Positions 16,442 to 23,780 of a stretch of DNA of 41,207 nucleotides are shown piece after piece. The stretch is from the NCBI GenBank assembly GCA_034189695.1, contig JAXHUA010000123.1, forward strand, positions 1 to 41,207. The letters are read 5' to 3'. Positions within the stretch are counted from its first letter, which is position 1. Each line of letters opens with the position of its first letter. The notes under the pieces were generated by a model that did no database searches, was not told the origin of the DNA, and was given only the letters and a program-made list of their open reading frames with translations. Source of the DNA: JAXHUA01 sp034189695. GTDB lineage: Bacteria; Chloroflexota; Dehalococcoidia; E44-bin15. The translations under genes were made by a program, and so were the position numbers.

Positions 16442-18136
16442 ATGAGAGATATGTTCTTCTACACCAATAAGCAGCCAGCTGACGAGCGCAAACTCAGAGG
16501 GGGATTCTACACTCCTGTTGGACTGGCTAGCTACTTGGTCAACTGGGGCATCCGCAGTGACACCAAACGGATTCTTGAACCGTGTTGCGGGGACGGCAAC
16601 TTCATCATTGCGATACAAGAAAAGTTGAGAGAAGAGCCGACAATGAACCCAGTAGGGCCGCTTCACGTCGTGGCTGTAGAAGTCAAAGGAGACGAGCTGC
16701 AAACGGCACGGGCAAGGGCGCAGCAGGTCGGGGGACAGAGCACCACGATTGAATGGATGAACCAGGATTACTTTGCAGCCTACTCGGAGCTCACCAACCA
16801 GGACAGGTTCGACCTAGTTGTTGGCAATCCTCCCTTCATTAGATTCCAGTACTTCGAAGAAGGCAGTCGCGAACTTGCGTTCGATCACCTCAGAGGCGCT
16901 GGCTACAAACCATCCAAGCTGGACAACGCCTGGGTGGCTTTTGTCGAACTCAGTATTGAATTGCTCCGATCAGGCGGCCGTTTGGCAATGGTTGTACCAG
17001 GAGAGTTGCTTCAGGTCAAATACGCCAAGGAGCTGCGCGGTCGCTTGGCTAGTCAGTTCGAGCACATTGTGCTCATAGGTTTCAGGAGACTTGTCTTCCC
17101 TCACATCCAGCAGGAAGTCTTCTTGTTGCTGGCCGAGGGCAAGCAACGAGTGGCCAATACCCCGTCTGATATTCATACGCTCGAGTTCACTGATGGTGCG
17201 GAATTGCTACGCGCTGGAAACTTGCGCGAGGCGGTCACGCATGTCCCGGCGAGGCATTCGCGAAATGGCATGAAATGGACCTCCCTATTCATCGATGAGA
17301 CCGCATTCTTGGCGTTGGATGAAGCAGAGAAAGCGAAGGGCCTGAGCCGTCTTGGCCAACTTGCTGAGGTGGACGTAGGAATCGTAACGGGACGCAACAG
17401 CTTCTTCATTCTGGATGAAGAGCAGAAAAACGAACTGGGCGTATCGCGCTTGACCTTACCCGTCATTGGGCGTACTTCAGCCTTGAGGGCAACAACTTTC
17501 ACCGCGGAGGATTTTGACTCGTACAAGAGGCGGCACCCATGTTTCTTGCTCAACTTAGACGGGATTGATTCCGACGGCTTCCCGGAACGGCTGGTGGACT
17601 ATCTGGAATGGGGGGAGCGGGAACAAGTTCACCAAGGGTACAAATGCAGGATTCGAAAGAGATGGTTCGACGTGCCGTCGGTATATGCTCCAGACCTGTT
17701 CTTGTTTCGCCAGATCCACCGCTATCCTCTCCTTGTTGTCAACGGAGCACGCGCCACGTGCACCGACACCATCCACAGAGTACGCCAGAAAGAGGGAATT
17801 GACAGTCATCTGCTCGCAACCGTATCCTTCAACTCTTTGACCCTAGCCTGGGCTGAGGTTTGCGGCAGGAGCTACGGTGGTGGTGTGTTGGAGTTGGAGC
17901 CTCGTGAAGCTGAAGAGTTGCCCGTGCCTTATCACAGCACAATAAATGTAGATGTTGAGAAGGTGGATAGCCTCTTGAGAACCGGGCGCTCGTTAGAGGC
18001 GTTAGATTGTGTCGATAGTGTTGTCCTCAAACGCTATCTTGGTTTCGACCAGACACTGATAGGGAGTGTCCGCAGGGCTTGGGAGCAATTGAGAGACCGT
18101 AGGCTCTACAGAAACGGCAGACTCTGGAGAAGATGA
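16442..18136 (+). CDS. Gamma-class N6-adenine DNA methyltransferase (TaqI/Eco57I-like)
   Basis: Transfers a methyl group from S-adenosylmethionine to N6 of adenine, protecting host DNA from the partner nuclease. With the start at 16442 it has 564 residues. Motif order is X (GFYTP, 21-25), I (EPCCGDGNF, 46-54), then IV (NPPF, 129-132), which is the gamma order. A long C-terminal part (from about 270) would hold the target-recognition domain, as in M.TaqI-like enzymes. The in-frame start at 16361 adds 27 residues that do not resemble the family; ATG 16442 has GTGGAG upstream. It lies 110 bp after the nuclease gene. The target site cannot be inferred. Confidence 0.9.
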   Translation: MRDMFFYTNKQPADERKLRGGFYTPVGLASYLVNWGIRSDTKRILEPCCGDGNFIIAIQEKLREEPTMNPVGPLHVVAVEVKGDELQTARARAQQVGGQSTTIEWMNQDYFAAYSELTNQDRFDLVVGNPPFIRFQYFEEGSRELAFDHLRGAGYKPSKLDNAWVAFVELSIELLRSGGRLAMVVPGELLQVKYAKELRGRLASQFEHIVLIGFRRLVFPHIQQEVFLLLAEGKQRVANTPSDIHTLEFTDGAELLRAGNLREAVTHVPARHSRNGMKWTSLFIDETAFLALDEAEKAKGLSRLGQLAEVDVGIVTGRNSFFILDEEQKNELGVSRLTLPVIGRTSALRATTFTAEDFDSYKRRHPCFLLNLDGIDSDGFPERLVDYLEWGEREQVHQGYKCRIRKRWFDVPSVYAPDLFLFRQIHRYPLLVVNGARATCTDTIHRVRQKEGIDSHLLATVSFNSLTLAWAEVCGRSYGGGVLELEPREAEELPVPYHSTINVDVEKVDSLLRTGRSLEALDCVDSVVLKRYLGFDQTLIGSVRRAWEQLRDRRLYRNGRLWRR

Positions 18137-18204
18137 CTAACTAAGGCCTCTGTACTCAGGTCTAGCCCCGCCTGAGCCCGCCAGTTTCTTCCCGGAAGGC
18201 ACTT

Positions 18205-18543
18205 GGCCGGGCCTGGGGCAGACACCCCCTGGCACCCAGGGTGAGCCCGGGGAAGACGTGGGAGGGAACGATAGGGGGATTCCTGGCCGCCATCGCCGCG
18301 TGTCTCATCCTGGCCGCAGTGCTGCCGTCAGTCGCGGTCGGCTGGAAGGTGGCCGTGCTCGGGGTGCTGATCGGTGTTTTCGCCCAGCTTGGTGACCTGG
18401 CCGAATCGATGCTCAAGCGGAGCGCCGGCGTGAAGGACGCGAGCCGGCTGATGCCGGGCCACGGAGGGCTGCTCGACCGCCTCGACAGCATCATCTTCAG
18501 CGTCGTTGTAGTATACTACTACGTGTTATGGGTCGTGGTGTAA
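18205..18543 (+). pseudogene. cdsA: 3' fragment of cdsA (duplicated tail)
   Basis: The last ~112 codons of cdsA, identical to the end of the complete gene, without the N-terminal membrane segments. It contains the full signature block but has no start of its own; an in-frame GTG at 18241 gives an open frame but has no likely function. It is a by-product of the duplication that flanks the island, and it retains the overlap that brings ribosomes into the dxr start at 18528. Confidence 0.93.
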
Positions 18544-18754
18544 GGCGTCTGGCCGTGTTGGGCTCCACAGGCTCGATCGGCCAGCAGACCCTGGACATAG
18601 TCCGCTCGTTCCCTGACCGCCTCGAAGTAGTTGGCCTATCCGGTGGACGGAACAACCAGCTTCTGGCCAGGCAGATCGAGGAGTTCTGCCCGAAGCTTGT
18701 CTATGCGTCCGAGAGGCACGGGCTGCCGGCGGCCGGGTTCAAGCTCGCCTCGCT
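18205..18754 (+). repeat. Right copy of 550-bp direct repeat (cdsA 3' end plus dxr 5' end)
   Basis: Perfect match to 14857-15406. It restores an intact dxr on the right of the island, which explains how an essential isoprenoid gene can tolerate the insertion. Recombination between the two copies would excise the island precisely together with one copy. Confidence 0.95.
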
Positions 18755-19655
18755 TGAGGAGGTGGCGTCAGACGGTGACGTTGACCTGGTGGTGATGGCC
18801 CTGTCGGGCGTCGTCGGGCTCAGCCCCACGATTGCCGCCATCCGCGCCGGCAAGGACGTTGCGCTGGCCACCAAAGAGGTCCTCGTCACAGCGGGCGGGA
18901 TTGTGACGGACGAGGCCGGGAGATACAACGCCAGCCTCCTGCCCATCGATAGCGAGCCAAGCGCAGTGTGGCAGTGTCTTCAGGGCGAGGACAGGAGCAT
19001 CGCCAGGCTCATTCTCACCGCCTCAGGCGGGCCGTTCCGACGCCTGTCGGCTGAGGAAGTCGCGGGGGTGACGCTGCAGCAGGCGCTGGAGCACCCTACG
19101 TGGAAGATGGGCAGGAAGGTGACAATCGACTCCGCAACCCTGATGAACAAGGGGTTCGAGGTCATCGAGACTCACTGGCTATTCGATATGCCGTTTGACC
19201 GGATCGACATCGTCATCCACCCTCAGAGCATAGTGCATTCCCTGGTCGAGTTCGCCGACGGCTCGGTGAAGGCTCAGCTCAGCCTGCCCGACATGCGTCT
19301 GCCGATACAGTACGCTCTGTTTCATCCCGAGCGGCTGGAGAGCGACCTGCCACGCCTCGACCTGTCGCGGGCCGGCTCACTTACCTTCGAGGCGCCTGAC
19401 CTCGGCAGGCACCCCTGCCTCAAGCTGGCCCTGGAAGCGGGGCGCAAGGGAGGGACGTACCCCGCGGCGCTCTCGGCGGCCGACGAGGTGGCTGTTGAGC
19501 TTTTCCTGGATGGTAGCATCGGCTTCCTCGACATCGCGAGACTGGTCGAGTGGGTGCTGGAGCAACACGAGAGCCAGGGCAATCCGACGCTGGATGACGT
19601 TGTAGCGGTGGACGGGTGGACGCGTGAGATGGTTTCACGGGGTGCGTGGCGGTGA
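18528..19655 (+). CDS. dxr: 1-deoxy-D-xylulose 5-phosphate reductoisomerase
   Basis: Second enzyme of the MEP pathway: rearranges and reduces DXP to 2-C-methyl-D-erythritol 4-phosphate using NADPH and a divalent metal. It has 375 residues, slightly short of the usual ~390. Seen are the NADPH loop GSTGSIGQQTLDIVR, LATKEVLVTAGG, metal ligands D141 and E143 (LLPIDSEPSAVWQ), LTASGGPFR, HPTWKMGRKVTIDSATLMNK and the IHPQSIVHSLVEF block. Residue 144 is Pro where many family members have His. It is the complete copy and overlaps the cdsA tail by 16 bp. rseP begins 10 bp inside its end. Confidence 0.96.
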   Translation: MGRGVRRLAVLGSTGSIGQQTLDIVRSFPDRLEVVGLSGGRNNQLLARQIEEFCPKLVYASERHGLPAAGFKLASLEEVASDGDVDLVVMALSGVVGLSPTIAAIRAGKDVALATKEVLVTAGGIVTDEAGRYNASLLPIDSEPSAVWQCLQGEDRSIARLILTASGGPFRRLSAEEVAGVTLQQALEHPTWKMGRKVTIDSATLMNKGFEVIETHWLFDMPFDRIDIVIHPQSIVHSLVEFADGSVKAQLSLPDMRLPIQYALFHPERLESDLPRLDLSRAGSLTFEAPDLGRHPCLKLALEAGRKGGTYPAALSAADEVAVELFLDGSIGFLDIARLVEWVLEQHESQGNPTLDDVVAVDGWTREMVSRGAWR

Positions 19656-20719
19656 GCATTCTCATATTCGCGGTGATCCTGGTGGTGCTCATCATGGTGC
19701 ACGAGCTGGGGCACTTCGTTGCCGCCAAGCTCACCGGAGTGAAGGTCGTGGAGTTGGGCCTGGGCTTCCCGCCTCGTATCGTCGGCGTGAAGCGCGGGGA
19801 CACCATCTACTCGCTGAACGCGGTTCCCCTCGGTGGCTTCTGCAAGATGGCGGGCGAGGAGGACCCGAGCGTGCCGGACAGCCTTGCGGGCAAGAGCCGC
19901 TGGGCCAGGGTTTTCGTCCTCGCCGCCGGGTCGCTGGCCATGTTCTTGCTGCCGCTTGTTCTGCTTCCGATCGCTTACGCCATACCGATGGAGCGCTACG
20001 TGGAGGGCGATGGGGTCCAGGTGGTAGCGGTGTCCGCCGGTTCGCCTGCCGAGGAGGCAGGTCTTGAGGCGAGGGACATCGTACTCGCCGTCGATGGCGT
20101 GGCGGTCAACAGCTTCGACGAAATGCATCAGGCTATCGAACCCAAAGCGGGCACCGAGGTCACCCTTCTGGTCCTGCGGCGACCCGATACGCAGTTTGAG
20201 GTCACGCTCGTTCCCCGGGTGGACCCACCAGAGGGACAGGGAAGTATCGGCATCCAGATGATCTCCATAACCGAGGTCATCGGCTATCCTCCGTGGCGGG
20301 CGATCCCTATGGGGTTCGCCGAGTATGGGCAGATGTGGGTGTTGATGAAGGACGTCGTCGTGGAACTGGTTCGCGGGGCGGAAATGCCGTCGGGATGGGA
20401 AGGACCGCCGGTGACCGGTCCTATCGGCATCGCCCAGTTGACCGGCGAGATCGCCATCGGCGGGGCCATGGTCCTTGTGCTGTTCGCCTGTTACCTGAGC
20501 GTGAATCTGGCAATCATCAACCTGTTGCCGATCCCCGCCCTCGACGGAGGCAGGATAGCGTTTATCCTGCTGGAAGTGCTGCGGCGGGGCAAGCGCGTCT
20601 CGACCCATACGGAAGGACTTATCAACACGGTTGGCTTCGCTGCGTTGATAGTGCTTATAGTCGTGGTGAGTTACTACGACGTGCTCCGCATAGTCCATGG
20701 AGGAAGCATGCTGCCATGA
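19646..20719 (+). CDS. rseP: Site-2 intramembrane zinc metalloprotease, RseP family (M50)
   Basis: Cleaves transmembrane segments of regulatory or remnant signal peptides within the membrane. It has 357 residues. The first membrane helix carries HELGH (19-23), one PDZ domain lies at about 120-205, and the second zinc-site motif LDG is at 299-301 (NLLPIPALDGGR). A GTG start at 19646 overlaps dxr and the stop overlaps the ispG ATG, so all three are translationally coupled. The substrate is unknown; no anti-sigma factor gene is in the window. Confidence 0.93.
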   Translation: MAVSILIFAVILVVLIMVHELGHFVAAKLTGVKVVELGLGFPPRIVGVKRGDTIYSLNAVPLGGFCKMAGEEDPSVPDSLAGKSRWARVFVLAAGSLAMFLLPLVLLPIAYAIPMERYVEGDGVQVVAVSAGSPAEEAGLEARDIVLAVDGVAVNSFDEMHQAIEPKAGTEVTLLVLRRPDTQFEVTLVPRVDPPEGQGSIGIQMISITEVIGYPPWRAIPMGFAEYGQMWVLMKDVVVELVRGAEMPSGWEGPPVTGPIGIAQLTGEIAIGGAMVLVLFACYLSVNLAIINLLPIPALDGGRIAFILLEVLRRGKRVSTHTEGLINTVGFAALIVLIVVVSYYDVLRIVHGGSMLP

Positions 20720-21762
20720 AGCGCCGCGGCGCCTCGAAGGCGATCAGAATCGGGGATGTCACAGTTGGCGGTGGCGCCCCGATCGTTGTCCAGTCGATGG
20801 CGAAGACGGACACGCGCGATGTTGCCGCGACCGTGGCGCAGATCCGGGACCTGGAAGAATGCGGGTGTCAACTGGTGCGCGTCGCCGTGCCGGACAGAGA
20901 GGCCGCGGAGGCCATCCCTGCCATCAAGCGCGGCATCGCCATTCCTCTGATCGCTGACATTCATTTCGACTACCGCCTGGCGCTGCTCTCCCTCGCAGGT
21001 GGGGTCGACGGCCTGCGATTGAACCCGGGCAACATACGCGACCGTGACCAGATAGCGCAGGTTGTGCGCGCCGCAAAAGAGCGGCAGGTACCGATACGCG
21101 TCGGTGTCAACGCGGGCAGTCTGCCACCCGTTGAGGGTGGGGGCAGGACCGTCGCCGACCGCATGGTGGAGGCGGCGATGGGTGAGATTGGACTGTTCGA
21201 GGAGCTTGGATTCGACCTTATCAAGGTGGCGCTCAAGGCGTTCGATGTCCCGACGACCATCGAGGCGAACAGGGCCATAGCCGGGCGAATGCCCTACCCC
21301 CTCCATCTTGGTATAACGGAGGCGGGGACGCCGAGAAGAGGAGTTATCAGGAGCGCTGTGGGCATCGGTATCCTGCTCCACGAAGGGGTGGGGGATACGA
21401 TTCGCGTTTCGCTCAGCGGCGACCCGCGCGAAGAGGTCGCCGCGGGCTATGAGATACTGAAGTCCCTCGACCTCAGCGAGCGCGGGCCCACACTGATAAG
21501 CTGTCCCTCGTGCGGGCGCACCCAGGTGGACCTCGTCGCCCTGGCAAACGCCGTGGAGGAGCGCCTTGTGCGGATTGAGAAACCGATCAAAGTTGCGGTG
21601 ATGGGCTGCGTGGTGAACGGCCCGGGCGAGGCCAGGGACGCCGACGTTGGCATCGCCTGTGGGAGGGGACGGGGCGTCATTTTTCGCAAGGGCCGGCAGG
21701 TGCGCACCGTGGACGAAGCCGACTTCCTGACCGCTCTGATGGCGGAGGTCGACCGCTGGTAG
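20716..21762 (+). CDS. ispG: 4-hydroxy-3-methylbut-2-en-1-yl diphosphate synthase
   Basis: 4Fe-4S enzyme of the MEP pathway that converts MEcPP to HMBPP. It has 348 residues, the short bacterial type without the central insert of plant forms. Cluster ligands are C263, C266 (SCPSCGRTQ) and C298 (MGCVVNGPGEA). PIVVQSMAKTDTRD opens the TIM-barrel domain, with LIADIHFDYRLA and GLRLNPGNI following. The ATG overlaps the rseP stop (ATGA). It completes, with dxr, the isoprenoid part of this operon. Confidence 0.97.
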   Translation: MKRRGASKAIRIGDVTVGGGAPIVVQSMAKTDTRDVAATVAQIRDLEECGCQLVRVAVPDREAAEAIPAIKRGIAIPLIADIHFDYRLALLSLAGGVDGLRLNPGNIRDRDQIAQVVRAAKERQVPIRVGVNAGSLPPVEGGGRTVADRMVEAAMGEIGLFEELGFDLIKVALKAFDVPTTIEANRAIAGRMPYPLHLGITEAGTPRRGVIRSAVGIGILLHEGVGDTIRVSLSGDPREEVAAGYEILKSLDLSERGPTLISCPSCGRTQVDLVALANAVEERLVRIEKPIKVAVMGCVVNGPGEARDADVGIACGRGRGVIFRKGRQVRTVDEADFLTALMAEVDRW

Positions 21763-21855
21763 GAGCGGGTCGTGAAGGGACGTGACGCCGCGGCAGCGTT
21801 CGAGGCGTGTTCTATTTGACCCTGGATTAGGGAGAATGTCTGATAAGGACGTGCT

Positions 21856-23553
21856 ATGAGATTGTCGAGGCTTTTTGGCAAGACGATGCGTCAGACGCCC
21901 TCAGAGGCGGACAACGTCAGCCACCAGTTGCTGCTCAGGGCGGGTATGATTCACCAGGTGGTGGCCGGCGCGTATTCGTATCTGCCCCTTGGGTGGCGCG
22001 CGTTGAGAAAGGTCGAGAACACAGTCCGCGAGGAGATGGACCGCATCGGCGGCCAGGAGCTCCACATGTCGGTGCTCCAGCCCCTCGAAATATGGCAGGA
22101 GACGGGGCGGGATCAGGCCCTGGGCAAGGTCCTGTTCACCCTGAGCGACCGTCGGGATAGAAAGCTGGTTCTGGGCCCGACGCATGAGGAGGTCATCACC
22201 GAGTTGGTGCGGCGACAGGTCCAGAGCTACCGTGACCTGCCGCTCCTGCTCTATCAGATACAGACCAAGTTCCGCGACGAGCCCCGCCCGCGGGGTGGGC
22301 TGATGCGCGTGCGAGAGTTCACCATGAAGGACATGTATAGCTTCGACACCGACGAGGACGCGATGGATGTTAGCTACGCCAAGGTGGTCGAGGCGTACGA
22401 GCGCATCTGCCAGCGCTGCGGGTTGCCAACGCTCATGGTCGACGCGGACAGCGGGGCCATAGGCGGGAAAGAGTCAAATGAGTTCATGCTGCTCGCGGAT
22501 AGTGGCGACGATGATATCCTCTACTGCTCCAACTGCGGCTACGCTGCCAATCTGGAGAAGGCTGAGAGCGTCAAGCCCTCGATGGAGAGGGAGGACGAGC
22601 TTGCCGTTGAGGAAGTAGACACGCCGGGCATGGTGACCATCGAAGACCTGGCGAACTACCTCGGCGTGCCCAGGAGCAAGACGCTCAAGGCGGTGTTCTA
22701 CGCCGCCGACGGTGAGGTTGTCTTCGTGGTCATCAGAGGCGACATCGATGTGAACGAGGTGAAGCTGATGAACGCGCTGAAGTGCCACGAGCTGCGCCTC
22801 GCCACCGACGATGAGGTAAGGGAGGCGGGTCTGGTAGCTGGTGCGGCGTCACCAATGGGTATCACCGGCATGAGGCGGGTGGGCGACCCTTCCATCACCG
22901 ATGGCTGCAATTTCGTGGCGGGGGCCAACAAGCCCGACACGCACGTCAAGAACGTCAACTACCCTCGGGACTTCGCTGTCGACCTGATGGTGGACATAGC
23001 GGCTGCCAGGGCCGGGGATGGATGCCCCAGGTGCCACGGTGAATTGCGCTCCACCCGGGGTATAGAGGTGGGCCACGTGTTCAAGCTGGGGACATTCTAC
23101 AGTGAGAGACTTGGTGCAACCTTCCTTGACCAGGACGGCGTCGAGCGGCCCATCCAGATGGGCTGCTACGGCATCGGCATAGGCCGTCTGCTGGCCGCCG
23201 CCATTGAGCAGAACCACGACGACAAAGGGATCATCTGGCCGGTGCCCATTGCGCCATACCACATTCACCTCTGCTCGCTCTCCAGCGATAGCGGCGAGGT
23301 GGCCTCGGCGGCGGAACAGCTCTATGTTCGATTGCAGGAGTGTGGTTTCGAAGTACTGTTCGATGACCGTGCTGAATCGCCTGGGGTGAAGCTCAACGAT
23401 GCCGACCTTCTGGGTATGCCCGTGAGGGCCATAGTGAGCCCGCGATCGCTGAAGTCTCAGGGTGTGGAGGTCAAGAGGCGGACCGAGAGCGAGGCGGCAG
23501 TCGTGCCCTTGGACGGCGTCGTGGAGAGGCTTCAGACGCTGCTGACCGCGTAG
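21856..23553 (+). CDS. proS: Prolyl-tRNA synthetase
   Basis: Charges tRNA-Pro with proline. The 565 residues and layout match the bacterial-type class II enzyme. Motif 1 region lies in AGMIHQVVAGAYSYLPLGWRAL, motif 2 in KFRDEPRPRGGLMRVREFTMKDMYSFD (split by function), and motif 3 in GCYGIGIGRLLAA. An editing insertion domain lies at about 230-390, and a C-terminal anticodon-binding domain starts at PVPIAPYHIHLCSL. A 93-bp gap separates it from ispG, so it may have its own weak promoter, but none is convincing. Confidence 0.97.
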   Translation: MRLSRLFGKTMRQTPSEADNVSHQLLLRAGMIHQVVAGAYSYLPLGWRALRKVENTVREEMDRIGGQELHMSVLQPLEIWQETGRDQALGKVLFTLSDRRDRKLVLGPTHEEVITELVRRQVQSYRDLPLLLYQIQTKFRDEPRPRGGLMRVREFTMKDMYSFDTDEDAMDVSYAKVVEAYERICQRCGLPTLMVDADSGAIGGKESNEFMLLADSGDDDILYCSNCGYAANLEKAESVKPSMEREDELAVEEVDTPGMVTIEDLANYLGVPRSKTLKAVFYAADGEVVFVVIRGDIDVNEVKLMNALKCHELRLATDDEVREAGLVAGAASPMGITGMRRVGDPSITDGCNFVAGANKPDTHVKNVNYPRDFAVDLMVDIAAARAGDGCPRCHGELRSTRGIEVGHVFKLGTFYSERLGATFLDQDGVERPIQMGCYGIGIGRLLAAAIEQNHDDKGIIWPVPIAPYHIHLCSLSSDSGEVASAAEQLYVRLQECGFEVLFDDRAESPGVKLNDADLLGMPVRAIVSPRSLKSQGVEVKRRTESEAAVVPLDGVVERLQTLLTA

Positions 23554-23605
23554 GCACCGGCAGGGGCCGGCGGAACTGCGCGGCGAGCCGAGAGAAGCCA
23601 GCCGG

Positions 23606-23635
23606 CAGGCGCCACAGGCTGGCGACGGGCGCCTG
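23606..23635 (+). terminator. GC-rich hairpin downstream of proS
   Basis: CAGGCGCC (23606-23613) and GGCGCCTG (23628-23635) form a perfect 8-bp stem with a 14-nt loop, about 50 bp past the proS stop. No T-run follows, so it may be a 3'-end stabiliser or an inefficient terminator of the rpsB-proS operon. Confidence 0.4.
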
Positions 23636-23664
23636 TAATGACAGCGAGAAATGGCGCGGGGGTA

Positions 23665-23693
23665 TTGCATGGTCGGGTGAGTTGTGCTATACT
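23665..23693 (+). promoter_or_regulatory. Promoter of the nusA operon
   Basis: TTGCAT (23665-23670), exactly 17 bp, then TATACT (23688-23693). Transcription would start near 23700, giving a leader of about 80 nt before the nusA ATG. Confidence 0.78.
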
Positions 23694-23696
23694 CTC

Positions 23697-23745
23697 CTTA
23701 ATCGATTGTGGTCGTGATTAAGTGGGCTTTCGCACCCACTTTTTT
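23697..23745 (+). terminator. Leader hairpin plus intrinsic terminator (attenuator) before nusA
   Basis: The second hairpin, AAGTGGG (23720-23726) with CCCACTT (23735-23741), is followed at once by T6, a textbook intrinsic terminator. The first hairpin, CTTAATC (23697-23703) with GATTAAG (23716-23722), shares the bases AAG with it. Lying a few bases after the start point and before the first gene, it must be read through for nusA to be made. That is the design of a transcription attenuator. NusA itself controls such a leader terminator in Bacillus subtilis; the same logic is inferred here. Confidence 0.72.
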
Positions 23746-23780
23746 GTTGTAAGAGATGACAGGAGGGTTGGGGACGCAAG

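Larger units (their letters stand above)
15450..18204 (+). mobile_element. Restriction-modification island inserted in dxr with long target duplication
   Basis: About 2.75 kb of DNA with no resemblance to the surrounding operon lies between the two 550-bp repeats. It holds a nuclease gene and an adenine methyltransferase gene, both in the direction of the host operon. Base composition is visibly less GC-rich than the neighbours. No transposase, integrase or terminal inverted repeats are seen. The 15450-15602 stretch before the nuclease holds no gene; a weak TTGAAA (15446-15451), 18 bp, TATGCT (15470-15475) may be a promoter at the junction. After the methyltransferase about 65 bp of unassigned DNA precede the right repeat. 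Confidence 0.88.

Noticed and set aside
14857..18754. Assembly artefact as explanation for the direct repeat
   Set aside because: Possible in a metagenome assembly, but a 550-bp perfect repeat flanking a coherent restriction pair, with functional copies left on both sides, fits a known insertion mode better. Kept as the main refutation test.
19322..20698. 458-codon open frame on the minus strand
   Set aside because: Antisense to dxr and rseP, both of which have full catalytic motifs.
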